A stretch of 64,000 bases of DNA from Shewanella benthica. GTDB taxonomy: Bacteria > Pseudomonadota > Gammaproteobacteria > Enterobacterales > Shewanellaceae. Below, in pieces: positions 31,561 to 40,643 of this stretch. Under the pieces are notes generated by a model. It saw nothing but the letters and a program-made list of their open reading frames with translations. It was not told the origin of the DNA and did not search any database. The DNA is taken from contig JAKVHY010000001.1 in assembly GCA_023284085.1 (NCBI GenBank), positions 186,001 through 250,000 of the forward strand. Reading direction: 5' to 3'. How positions within the stretch are numbered: the first letter of the stretch is position 1; each line of letters starts with the position of its first letter. The position numbers and the translations under genes are program-made.

Positions 31561-32520
31561 ATGTCAGTGCCATTAAAAAGTTTTGATTGTTCATTTATTG
31601 AAACAAAAAGGGAGTGGTTTATTTTGTTACTACTAACCTCAATTTTTCTAATCGCATCCTTGGGCTACTTAGCGCAAACGACGGGATTATGCCTTGTAAG
31701 AGGGGTGAACGAAGCGCTTGCAGGTAAGCCTATTTTCCTTTTATCAATTTTAACTAGTGGCTCACTAGCTTGGGTTTCAATCCTTATCGGTGATTATGCT
31801 GGTATCGCTATTCCATTTATCTCTTACGAATATTCATTCTTAGCACTCATTGGTGGCTTGCTGTTCGGTATTGGCGCAGCTTTTAATACCGGTTGCGGCG
31901 TGTCGACAATCAGTAAACTTGCTAGAGGGCAATTAGTGATGTTTTTCACTATTTGTGGTTGGCTAGTCGGTTGGTTATTGCTAACTACTTTTGTTCCTCA
32001 GTATCAGATAACTCAATACCAGCTCAATTCAAGTTGGCACTATGCCATTTTAATCAGTATGTCTTTTGCCATAGTCTTATGCACTACAAGAATGAGTAGA
32101 GAAAACAGGCGACTGTGGTTGAGTATGATGGGCATTGGCTTCACAGCTGGCATTGTATTTTTAACTGAGCCGAAGTGGACGCCAAGTGGGCTGTTAAAAG
32201 ACATCAGCTTGTCTATATGGCATCAAGATTCAGCGTTATGGCCCTCTGACAGTAGATTTGTATTAATTGCAGCATTGATAATTGGAATGATTGTGGCTGC
32301 TGTTCATCGGAAAACGTTCAAGTTTATACCGTTAAATAGGAAGGATTGTATTCGTCATTTGCTAGCGGGTTGTTTAATGGGAATTGGTGCCGCCATTGCA
32401 AGTGGCGGCAATGATAGCCAGCTACTTTTAGGCCTACCGTCTTTGTCACCAGCAGGCATTACCACCATTTTGAGTATGCTAGTTGGGATAGCGTTGGGAA
32501 GGAGGATTATAAGAGTTTAA
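31561..32520 (+). CDS. YeeE/YedE family sulfur (thiosulfate-like) transporter
   Basis: 319 residues, polytopic with about nine hydrophobic spans. The family Cys motif GLCLVRG (C44) and FNTGCGVSTISKLARG (C112) are conserved; in characterised YeeE the conserved cysteines relay thiosulfate. It stands alone just outside the phosphorothioation island, which consumes cysteine sulfur, so a supply role is an attractive but unproven link. Upstream there is a 93-bp AT-rich gap; downstream begins the right-polarity repeat field. Confidence 0.85.
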   Translation: MSVPLKSFDCSFIETKREWFILLLLTSIFLIASLGYLAQTTGLCLVRGVNEALAGKPIFLLSILTSGSLAWVSILIGDYAGIAIPFISYEYSFLALIGGLLFGIGAAFNTGCGVSTISKLARGQLVMFFTICGWLVGWLLLTTFVPQYQITQYQLNSSWHYAILISMSFAIVLCTTRMSRENRRLWLSMMGIGFTAGIVFLTEPKWTPSGLLKDISLSIWHQDSALWPSDSRFVLIAALIIGMIVAAVHRKTFKFIPLNRKDCIRHLLAGCLMGIGAAIASGGNDSQLLLGLPSLSPAGITTILSMLVGIALGRRIIRV

Positions 32521-32522
32521 AG

Positions 32523-32950
32523 TCTTTGTCACTGGCATTCCGGCACTCTCGTTAGCCGGAATCCACTTCTTAGAACCTAAAGACAAGAGCAGGATCTCGG
32601 AACAAGTCCGGGAAGACGGCATAACAAGAAGCTAGGTCGATAATAACTTCATGCTTAATCGACATTTCCATCGTCCATGACGGCCAGAGACATTAAGAAA
32701 GCGCCATGACATCTACACTCACCTCATCTTTCCATCATGCTCGTTGGCTGGAATCTACTTTTTAGAACCTAAAAACAAAAGCTGGATCCCGGAACGAGTC
32801 CGGGAAGACTGAAGTAGGATCCCGGAACGAGTCCGGGAAGACTGAAGTAGGATCCCGGAACGAGTCCGGGAAGACTGAAGTAGGATCCCGGAACGAGTCC
32901 GGGAAGACTGAAGCTGGATACTGGAACAAGAAAGTCCGGGCGGATAACTG
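32523..32950 (+). repeat. R1 repeats with a 33-bp tandem array (4 copies plus partial)
   Basis: R1 at about 32530-32625. The unit beginning GGATCCCGGAACGAGTCCGG is repeated at 32784, 32817, 32850 and 32883 (33-bp period), followed by a degenerate fifth copy at 32916. There are no unique spacers, so it is not a CRISPR array. This is the first block in the right polarity. Confidence 0.95.
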
Positions 32951-33108
32951 CTTAACATATAGATTTGGATATCACTTTTCATGGTTTATGTTAAAGTGCG
33001 ATTTCTGGCTATCTAACCAGTTACTCGCTATTTACCAATTGGTTATCAATGGTCAGACTGCGTTTACCAACGACTAAACAGTTACTTATCAATTCTTAAG
33101 AAGGTTTT

Positions 33109-33951
33109 GTGGATAAACTTAATATTGTCATCGAATTTTTTTCAACCTATAAGCTTTTGTTTACCGTCATCATCATTGTATGTATTTCGTTTCTTAAGCG
33201 GTTGGTGGTGTCTAAAATTCGTGGTGACTTGCCCTTTGTCACCGAAGGTCAACGTAAGTGGATGTCGCGTACCAAAAATGGCACTTTCATCCTCATTATT
33301 ATGGTCTTATTTTTGCTGTGGCAAACCGAAATTAATAAATTTGCGCTGTCAGTTACGGCGATTGCCATTGCCTTTGTGGTGGCATCGAAAGAGATCATCT
33401 TGTGTTTTACAGGGTCAATTCAGCGAGCAAGTTCGCGTTCGTTTGTGATTGGTGATTGGATTGAAGTGGGTAAGTTGTGTGGTGAGGTGATTGAGCACAA
33501 CTTGATGGCGACGGTTATTCAAGAGATCGACATACTTCACGGCCAATATAATTACACGGGTAAAACGGTCACGTTTCCAAATAGTATGTTTTTCAGTTAC
33601 GCGGTTAAAAACCACAACTTTATGAAACGCTATGTTTATCATAGTTTTAATATAACGATTGTTGATTTCGTGAATCTGTACCCGTTATTTCCAGAGTTGA
33701 TTGAACAAATTGATGCGCATTGTGAAGATTTTCACGATGTGGCGATTAGATATAATAGTATTATTGAGAGACATGCAGGTGTCGATTTACCAGGTCCAGA
33801 GCCGCACATTCAAATTCATAGCGGACCCGCTGGTGAGCAGATGGTGCATATTACGATTTTTTGCCCAACAGAACGCGCAGCCCATTTAGAGCAGTTGGTC
33901 AGAGAAGACTTTATGATTGTGTACCATGAAACATTTCCTAAAAAAGCTTAA
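33109..33951 (+). CDS. MscS-like mechanosensitive channel
   Basis: 280 residues from GTG 33109 with AAGAAGG about 8 bp upstream. Hydrophobic spans lie at about 12-32, 55-70 and 75-92. The pore-lining-like helix runs into the MscS core: FTGSIQRASSRSFVIGDWIE, then TFPNSMFF. It is shorter than E. coli MscS only in part, with a C-terminal cytoplasmic domain. Acts in the inner membrane to relieve turgor. Single gene, with a terminator directly downstream. Confidence 0.88.
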   Translation: MDKLNIVIEFFSTYKLLFTVIIIVCISFLKRLVVSKIRGDLPFVTEGQRKWMSRTKNGTFILIIMVLFLLWQTEINKFALSVTAIAIAFVVASKEIILCFTGSIQRASSRSFVIGDWIEVGKLCGEVIEHNLMATVIQEIDILHGQYNYTGKTVTFPNSMFFSYAVKNHNFMKRYVYHSFNITIVDFVNLYPLFPELIEQIDAHCEDFHDVAIRYNSIIERHAGVDLPGPEPHIQIHSGPAGEQMVHITIFCPTERAAHLEQLVREDFMIVYHETFPKKA

Positions 33952-33976
33952 GAATAATTTATAGGTCTGATACAGC

Positions 33977-34005
33977 AAAAAGCCACTCGATTTGTGGCTT
34001 TTTTC
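33977..34005 (+). terminator. Rho-independent terminator of the channel gene
   Basis: AAAAGCCAC and GTGGCTTTTTT pair around a 7-nt loop, 26 bp after the stop. Confidence 0.9.
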
Positions 34006-34135
34006 TTAACTGATGAGATGAAATTGCACTTTGTTAAAGCTGAGAATGGATCCCGGAACGAGTCCGGGATGACAGTAAAAGTAGCAAGTCTGGGAAGACG
34101 GCATAACAAGAAGCAGATTATCGTTCGCTGTTTGC

Positions 34136-34783
34136 TTAGCGGTATATATTATCAAGCTCGCCGTTATTAAGCTTTTTATTGGCAGCCTTTAAACAGTGCT
34201 GTGCATGGCTAATCACCTGTTGCATGTTTTCATAACAACGGCGATCGTTTTTGCCGTAGGCAAAAAAGGTCAGAACGACTTGTTGACCCATGCCGCCGGT
34301 GTCTTCTTTATCACCGAGCGCGAGGTAACAGGTGGTGGATTGTGATAAACAAATGGCACCCGCACGAAAGCCTACTTTGGTACTGGCAACATTTTGCAGT
34401 ATATTTTGTATTAGCCAGTCGATGCTTCTCTGTTGACAGTTTTCTTCAATATCGCGGAACAGTATCATTAATCGCGCACTACACTTTTTAGCATAGGGAT
34501 ATTGTTCATCGGGATTTTCTTCAGCAGCATTAAAGGTGCAATCATTGCTTTCTAATAGTGAAGTCGAGCTATTGAGCCATTCTACCAGTGAATAAAAAGT
34601 ATCGGTAAAGGGCCATTTATTAAAAGGCGTAAAATCTTCCAGAGAGCTACGTATCAGTTTTGGATTTTTCTTGAAATCCATATAAATACTGCTTTCGTCG
34701 GTTGTCATAGTCGTCCAAGGATGAGATCTTCCCTCGGTGTGCTCTGTTTGCTTGGCGGTAAAAGCGTCCACTATTGAATCCAT
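34136..34783 (-). CDS. Hypothetical 215-aa protein
   Basis: I do not recognise it. It is soluble, with several Cys residues scattered (about residues 83, 100, 116, 143) and no signal peptide or membrane span. The frame is clean, with codon use like the chromosomal neighbours, and no start-site ambiguity was resolved. Flanked by an R1 repeat fragment (34035-34080) and by repeats upstream, so it is transcribed alone. Confidence 0.6.
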   Translation of the reverse strand: MDSIVDAFTAKQTEHTEGRSHPWTTMTTDESSIYMDFKKNPKLIRSSLEDFTPFNKWPFTDTFYSLVEWLNSSTSLLESNDCTFNAAEENPDEQYPYAKKCSARLMILFRDIEENCQQRSIDWLIQNILQNVASTKVGFRAGAICLSQSTTCYLALGDKEDTGGMGQQVVLTFFAYGKNDRRCYENMQQVISHAQHCLKAANKKLNNGELDNIYR

Positions 34784-34844
34784 TAATGCTGATATGAGGG
34801 TGATTTTAATGCGTTTTAACTAGAGATACAAAATGTATTTTTAG

Positions 34845-35160
34845 CACTTAAAGACAACAGCTGGATCCCGGAACAAGTCCGGGTCGATAATTGCTCCATG
34901 CATGATCGACATTTCCTCCCTCCGTGGAGGTCGAAGACATCTACACCTAGCTCGTCTTTCCGGCATTCTTGTTGGTCGGAATCCACTTCTTAGAACCTAA
35001 AGACAAGAGCTGGGTCCCGGAACGAGTCCGGGAAGACGGCATAAAAGAAGCCAGGTCGATAATTGCTCCATGTATGATCGACATTTCCGCCTTGACCCAT
35101 AGGGATATGGGGAATGTCTGAATGATATCGGGAATATCACTGACCCGTGGCGGTCGATGA
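34845..35160 (+). repeat. R1 + R2 + R3 composite repeats, right polarity
   Basis: Two R1 elements (about 34845-34890 partial, 34955-35035 full), R2 copies with the CGATAATTGCTCCATG segment, and an R3 insertion (about 35093-35150). Confidence 0.9.
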
Positions 35161-35165
35161 CAATA

Positions 35166-35190
35166 AGAAAGGCGCCCTTGGCGCCTTTCT
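35166..35190 (-). terminator. Terminator hairpin after psuG
   Basis: AGAAAGGCGCC and GGCGCCTTTCT are perfect 11-bp arms around a 3-nt loop, about 60 bp beyond the psuG stop. T-rich sequence is present on both sides, so it may work in both directions. Confidence 0.8.
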
Positions 35191-35249
35191 ATTTAATACT
35201 AATTTAGAAATCAGGCAGACATGCTTGTCATCTGATGTACCGAGTGGTG

Positions 35250-36164
35250 CTAGCTAGCATACTCAACGGCTATCTTGGCTGCCAACTTAGCATTGTTATA
35301 TACAAGTTCGATGTTTGCTTTTAGGCTGCTACCCTCTGTTTTCTCTGCAACCTTGGCCAGCAAGAAAGGAGTCGATTCTTTACCCGATATTCCTTTGCTG
35401 TCCATCTCGGCTACGGCGTCAAGGATCACTTTATCTATCATGCCGCGATCGAGCTGAAACTCTTCTGGGATTGGGTTGGCAATGACAAAGCCACCTTTTA
35501 AGCCCATCTCCCACTTGGCTTTCATTGCCGTGGCGATCTCCTTGGGGGTATCCAGTCTATAGTCGACACCAAACTCACTTTCACGGGTGTAGAAAGCGGG
35601 TAATGTATCGGTTTGATGGCCGATAACCGGTACGCCCTGAGTCTCTAGATACTCTAGAGTCAGACCGATATCCAAAATTGATTTAGCGCCTGCACAGATC
35701 ACTGCAACATCGGAATTGGCTAACTCTTGAAGATCGGCTGAGATATCAAATGTCTGTTGTGCACCACGATGAACACCACCGATACCGCCAGTGGCAAAGA
35801 CTTTGATGCCCGCCATTTGAGCCAAAATCATGGTAGAGGCTACTGTAGTCGCCCCATCTATCTGCTTAGCGACAATAAAGGGAATATCGCGGCGACTGGT
35901 TTTAATGACATCGAAACCTGCCTTACCTAAATATTCGATCTCCTCATGAGTCATACCCACTTTCAATCGTCCCTTTAAAATGGATATTGTGGCTGGGATA
36001 GCGCCATTATCACGAATAATCTGCTCAACCTTGAGGGCTGTTTCCACGTTTTGCGGATACGGCATTCCGTGTGAAATAATCGTAGACTCCAGTGCAACAA
36101 CTGGCTTTCCGGCTGCAATTGCCGCGGCGACTTCTGGATTAATATCTAGGTACTGCTCTAACAT
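35250..36164 (-). CDS. psuG: Pseudouridine-5'-phosphate glycosidase
   Basis: 304 residues, full family length. Conserved blocks include [17 protein letters not shown] at the N-terminus, [17 protein letters not shown] and [11 protein letters not shown] near the C-terminus. Cleaves pseudouridine 5'-phosphate to uracil and ribose 5-phosphate. The start overlaps the kinase stop by 7 nt, so it is the second gene of a two-gene operon. Confidence 0.95.
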   Translation of the reverse strand: MLEQYLDINPEVAAAIAAGKPVVALESTIISHGMPYPQNVETALKVEQIIRDNGAIPATISILKGRLKVGMTHEEIEYLGKAGFDVIKTSRRDIPFIVAKQIDGATTVASTMILAQMAGIKVFATGGIGGVHRGAQQTFDISADLQELANSDVAVICAGAKSILDIGLTLEYLETQGVPVIGHQTDTLPAFYTRESEFGVDYRLDTPKEIATAMKAKWEMGLKGGFVIANPIPEEFQLDRGMIDKVILDAVAEMDSKGISGKESTPFLLAKVAEKTEGSSLKANIELVYNNAKLAAKIAVEYAS

Positions 36165-37249
36165 GTTGACTCCTTGATAATTCGATTTACTGATATTTCG
36201 GACATATTTGGATTAATGGTCGCAAGGTGTGACAGCGCCACGACTGCTGCGGCCATAGCAAATTTAGTGGATTGCTCTATACCCCATTCCTGGATCCAGC
36301 CATGAGCAAGACCGGCAAGAAACGCGTCTCCAGCCCCGTTAGCATTAACCATGGCTATCGGGATGGCAGGAATAAGGGCTTGGGCGCCATCATCACTGTA
36401 AAAGACACCATCACTGCCAAGACTGAGGAAGATGCGCTTAACCCCCTGGTTATGAAACCAGTTAGCTAAAGCGGGTAACTCACTATAGTCTTCGATGATG
36501 ATCCCAGAGAGCTGCTCAGCCTCTTTAAGATTGGGTTTTAACGTGTGAACTGAGCTTAAAAACGGCTTTATTTTCTTGGCTTTAACACAAGAAACCGTAT
36601 CTACGAAGATGGGTCTGTCGGAGAAATTATTGAGCAGGTATTCCAATGACTCTGCCGATAGGTTGGCATCCAGAATAATAAGATCTGCACGCCTTAACAG
36701 CTCCTCTTTCTCCTTAAGCACCTCGACACTTAAACGCTCAAGGATAGCCATGTCATTGATAGCAACATGCATATCGCTGTCGCCATCGAGCACAGAAAGA
36801 TAGGTGGAGGTATTGGCATCATTGAGCTGTAAACAGCCTTTCATGTCGATACCGGCTTGCTGGCATTGATTCATGATCATCTGCCCATAAGTATCTTTTC
36901 CTATGGCGCTGATTAACCGCGTCTGTGAACCTAACCTGGCTAAGTTCTCGGCGATATTACGCCCGACACCGCCGGGAGAGCAGGTGACACTGCCTGGGTT
37001 TGAATCACCCACTTGCAATGAATTTAACGGACGACCAAGAATATCCATGTTGGCCCCGCCGATAACTACCGCATAACGGGATTCGGCTAAAATATAACCC
37101 TTGCCTCGAATGACCCCTTTATTGGTGAGGTTCATGATATGCCCGGCAACGGCGGAACGGCTTATGCCTAACTGATCGGCCAAGTTTTGTTGCGCGATAA
37201 GTGGATCTTGTTTAAGTAGTGCCAGTATCTCTAGTTCGCGTTCTGTCAT
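36158..37249 (-). CDS. psuK: PfkB-family (pseudouridine) kinase with N-terminal winged-helix HTH
   Basis: I choose ATG 37249 ([14 protein letters not shown]), because residues before it in the longer frame show no domain and a GGATAATAAAG precedes this start. 363 residues. The first about 60 are an HTH ([20 protein letters not shown]). The kinase follows with [27 protein letters not shown] and the PfkB signature [15 protein letters not shown]. Phosphorylates pseudouridine for PsuG. The added HTH suggests the kinase also represses its own promoter in response to substrate; two palindromes lie just upstream (37271-37307). Confidence 0.9.
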   Translation of the reverse strand: MTERELEILALLKQDPLIAQQNLADQLGISRSAVAGHIMNLTNKGVIRGKGYILAESRYAVVIGGANMDILGRPLNSLQVGDSNPGSVTCSPGGVGRNIAENLARLGSQTRLISAIGKDTYGQMIMNQCQQAGIDMKGCLQLNDANTSTYLSVLDGDSDMHVAINDMAILERLSVEVLKEKEELLRRADLIILDANLSAESLEYLLNNFSDRPIFVDTVSCVKAKKIKPFLSSVHTLKPNLKEAEQLSGIIIEDYSELPALANWFHNQGVKRIFLSLGSDGVFYSDDGAQALIPAIPIAMVNANGAGDAFLAGLAHGWIQEWGIEQSTKFAMAAAVVALSHLATINPNMSEISVNRIIKESTC

Positions 37250-37270
37250 CTTTATTATCCAGGTTACACG

Positions 37271-37307
37271 CCAAACAAACATTTGTTTGGATACCAAACT
37301 TAAGTTT
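37271..37307. promoter_or_regulatory. Two adjacent palindromes upstream of the psuK start
   Basis: CCAAACAAACATTTGTTTGG (37271-37290, 9-bp arms around CA) and AAACTTAAGTTT (37296-37307, perfect) lie 22-58 bp before the ATG at 37249. They are good candidates for the binding site of the HTH carried by PsuK itself. Confidence 0.65.
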
Positions 37308-37489
37308 AAGCTTGGATGTAAACTAGACTCAATAAAGATAGAGTTCAAGTAAAAGTTGTCATTTCCATGTTAAAAGTGTGATCTCGCGCTAGTTCAGGCG
37401 TAGCTAAACTGGCGCGCCATCACAGTGGGGGCGCGGGGTTGGGAGCAATAGGAATGGGTGGCTAGTTGGGGAAAGAGAACGATGACGGC

Positions 37490-38035
37490 TTTGACTGGAG
37501 AAACAAAGACAGCGCTGCGCTGGTGAAGCAAAGTCGGTAATTGCTCCATGCATAACCGACATTTCCGCAATCCCTTGCGGTCAGATGACGCTTCGCTGTT
37601 AGGGCTAAGACGATACTCACGGTGTGAGCGAGGGGAGCTAAGGGAGCTAAGAAGTGGTAGAACTGTGATGTCACGTAGCTCGTCTTTCCGGCATGCTTGT
37701 TAGCCGGAATCCACTTCTTTAGAACTTAAAGGCGAGAGCTGGATCCCGGAACGAGTCCGGGAAGACGGCATAAAAAGAAGCTAGGAAAATAATAGCTCCG
37801 AGCATAAAGAGAGGGTCTACACCTACCTCGATTTTCCGGAATACTTACTGTCTTTCCGGCATGCTTGTTGGCCGGAATCCATTTGTGTTTGTGAAGCTAA
37901 GAATGGATCCCGGAACAAGATAGCCCGGGTAGATAATTGCTCCTCGGTTCTGGCATCCTGCTTCACTCTACCTCCTATATCCATATAGTCGTGCATAATC
38001 GACATTTCCGCCCTCCGTGGCGGTCAGATGACTGC
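37490..38035 (+). repeat. R4, R1 and R2 repeats, right polarity
   Basis: R4 units at 37490-37660, R2 pieces (GGTAATTGCTCCATGCATAA), R1 at about 37680-37770 and again 37850-37930. An R2 with a shortened insertion (GGTTCTGGCATCCTGCTTCA to CCTATATCCATATAGTCG) lies at about 37935-38000. Confidence 0.9.
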
Positions 38036-38089
38036 TTAAATTGGAATACTGCAAGAGGAGTAGCAGGACAGCAGCTAAATTGAGCAGAT

Positions 38090-39700
38090 TTACTGCGCTT
38101 TTAGCATATCGAGTGCTACGGCTTCAGCAATTTTAATCCCGTCGATACCAGCGGATAGAATCCCTCCAGCATAGCCTGCGCCTTCACCGGCTGGGTATAA
38201 TCCTTTGGTATTGATGCTCTGATAATCCGCGTTACGTTTGATTTGAACCGGTGACGAAGTGCGTGTTTCTACGCCGGTTAGCAGGGCATCATCTTGGGCA
38301 AATCCGGGGATCTTCTTATTAAACGCGGGTAAGGCTTCGCGGATCGCCTCAATGGCAAAATCAGGCAGGCTAGTGCTGAGATCAGCCATGGTGACGTCTG
38401 GCTTATATGATGGTTCAACCTCACCGTATGGCTTGGCTTCAGTCCCTTTCAAGAAATCACCCACTCGTTGCGCAGGCGCTTGGTAAGTGCTGCCCCCCAA
38501 GATATAGGCATTACGTTCTAACTTGCGCTGTAGTGCGATGCCTTGCAGCGGATCGTTATCGAAATCGCTCGGTGAAACACCCACTACAATGGCACTGTTG
38601 GCATTACGCTCACTGCGTGAATATTGGCTCATGCCATTGGTGACCACGGCTTCGGTCTCTGATGTGGCCGCCACGACAACGCCGCCAGGGCACATACAGA
38701 AGCTATATACCGAACGACCACTCTTGCAGTGGTGCACCAATTTGTAATCCGCAGCACCTAAAATCGGATGACCCGCATTACTACCAAAGCGCGCTTGGTC
38801 AATCAGTTGTTGTTTGTGTTCAATACGAAAACCCACCGAGAAAGACTGTGCTTCAAGGTAAACGCCTTTATCATGCAACATCTGTACTGTGTCACGAGCA
38901 CTGTGTCCAATCGCCAAGGTGACATGCTTGGAATTGATGACTTCACCGCCCCTGAGCGTCACACCTGTCACTTGGTTGTCGACGATATTGATCTCTTCAA
39001 CCCGGGTTTCAAAACGAATATCACCGCCAAGCTCGATTATTTTTCTGCGCATACGTTCAACCATAGTGACCAGCTTGAACGTGCCGATATGAGGCTTGCT
39101 GACATAAATAATTTCAGCTGGTGCACCTGCGGCAACGAATTCTTGTTTCACTTTTAAGCCGAGGAAATTGGGATCTTTCACTTGGCTGTATAATTTACCG
39201 TCAGAAAATGTTCCGGCACCCCCTTCACCAAACTGCACGTTTGATTCGGTATTTAATTCACCTGTACGCCAGAAACGGAAGGTATCTTTTGCGCGTTCAT
39301 GTACGGATTTACCGCGCTCTAAAATGATAGGTTTGAAGCCCATTTGAGCCAGAATTAACCCGGCAAAAAGACCACATGGTCCCATACCAATAACGATGGG
39401 GCGCTCTTCTAAATCAGCAGGCGCTTGAGCGACATACTTATAACTTGTGTCTGGTGATTTTCTCACGAGTTGATCATCTTCAAAGCGCGTTAACACTTGG
39501 TCTTCATCAAGATTGTCAAACGTCAAATCAAGGGTGTAAATCAAGGTGATCTTATTACGTTTACGCGCATCATAACCCCGTTTAAAGATATGGATGTCGA
39601 CAAGCTGCTCTGTCGTGATCGACAGTTTATTAAGCACAAAATTGCGCAATGCATCATCGTCATGATCTAACGGTAATTTGACTTCGTTTAGACGTATCAT
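38090..39700 (-). CDS. FAD-dependent oxidoreductase (COG2509-type)
   Basis: 536 residues. An N-terminal domain of about 90 residues precedes the dinucleotide motif VIGMGPCGLFAGLILAQMG (about 103-121). FGEGGAGTFSDGKLYSQ, the FAD contact GHSARDTVQML, and a C-terminal GLYPAGEGAGYAGGILSAG follow. Members are annotated as NAD(P)/FAD-dependent oxidoreductases and the physiological substrate is not known. Single gene between repeat blocks. Confidence 0.88.
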   Translation of the reverse strand: MIRLNEVKLPLDHDDDALRNFVLNKLSITTEQLVDIHIFKRGYDARKRNKITLIYTLDLTFDNLDEDQVLTRFEDDQLVRKSPDTSYKYVAQAPADLEERPIVIGMGPCGLFAGLILAQMGFKPIILERGKSVHERAKDTFRFWRTGELNTESNVQFGEGGAGTFSDGKLYSQVKDPNFLGLKVKQEFVAAGAPAEIIYVSKPHIGTFKLVTMVERMRRKIIELGGDIRFETRVEEINIVDNQVTGVTLRGGEVINSKHVTLAIGHSARDTVQMLHDKGVYLEAQSFSVGFRIEHKQQLIDQARFGSNAGHPILGAADYKLVHHCKSGRSVYSFCMCPGGVVVAATSETEAVVTNGMSQYSRSERNANSAIVVGVSPSDFDNDPLQGIALQRKLERNAYILGGSTYQAPAQRVGDFLKGTEAKPYGEVEPSYKPDVTMADLSTSLPDFAIEAIREALPAFNKKIPGFAQDDALLTGVETRTSSPVQIKRNADYQSINTKGLYPAGEGAGYAGGILSAGIDGIKIAEAVALDMLKAQ

Positions 39701-39879
39701 CGGGTGGTTACCTAACAGGGGATATGGTTCATAATCTATGGCGCGCAGTTTACGTGATTTAGGCCCAAAATGAAATTAAAAAGGCAGCGACTATCAGTCA
39801 GATGCACTCTCTGCAGCTGAGAGTCAGCATGGGCTAGGGTGGTAATTTATCCCATTACAGAGAGCTTGAGAGGTTGAGT

Positions 39880-40420
39880 AAAGCAGTGATGACGCTTTGC
39901 TTGTTAAGGCTAAGACGATACTTCGCTGGTTAAAGCAAGGAGGACGCTTCGCTGTTAGGGCTAAGACGATACTCACGGTGTGAGCAGGAGGAGCTAAGAG
40001 GTGGAGAAAGCTGAGATGACGCACACTAGTGCGCTGGTAGAGCCAAATCTAAGGCTGGATCCCGGAACAAGTCCGGGATGACAATCAGGGAAGGAAATGA
40101 TGTTCTCTATATCTACATCGTCTTTCCCGTAAGCTTACTTACTGTCTTTCCGGCACTCTTCCCTCGTCTTTCCGGCATGCTTGCTGGCCGGAATCCACTT
40201 CTTAGAACTAAAGATAAAAGCTGGATCCCGGAACAAGTCCGGGATGACAATCAGGGAAGGCAATGATGTTCTCTATATCTACATCGTCTTTCCCGTAAGC
40301 TTACTTACTGTCTTTCCGGCACTCTTCCCTCGTCTTTCCGGCATGCTTGTTGGCCGGAATACACTTCTTAGAACTTAAAGACGAGAGCTGGATCCCGGAA
40401 CGAGTCCGGGATGACTGGGG
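39880..40420 (+). repeat. R4 plus a duplicated 165-bp block with R1
   Basis: R4 at 39880-40020. The GGATCCCGGAACAAGTCCGG start recurs at 40058 and 40223, with the intervening 165 bp nearly identical (CATCGTCTTTCCCGTAAGCT is in both), then another R1 end at 40390. From 40421 to 40643 nothing is evident except a leader with GTTACTAGG-type imperfect direct repeats. Confidence 0.9.
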
Positions 40421-40643
40421 AGGTGGTAAGAGGCCAGCAAGGGAAGTGTGCTGAATATTTAATCTGCCTTTGATTTCATTGCTTTGCTGGCTTTATCTAC
40501 TATTTATTACGAGAGTTGTTACTAGGGCTCTTTCTAGGAACTGTTACTAGGACTCAGTCTAGAGATGTCTCTACTGTCAGTACTATTGCCACTTACGTTT
40601 AGTTGCTAATATGCTCCGGTATTTTGTATATCTGAGGTTGTAG

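Noticed and set aside
32784-32940. CRISPR-like array
   Set aside because: The 33-bp units are directly adjacent with no variable spacers and no cas genes.
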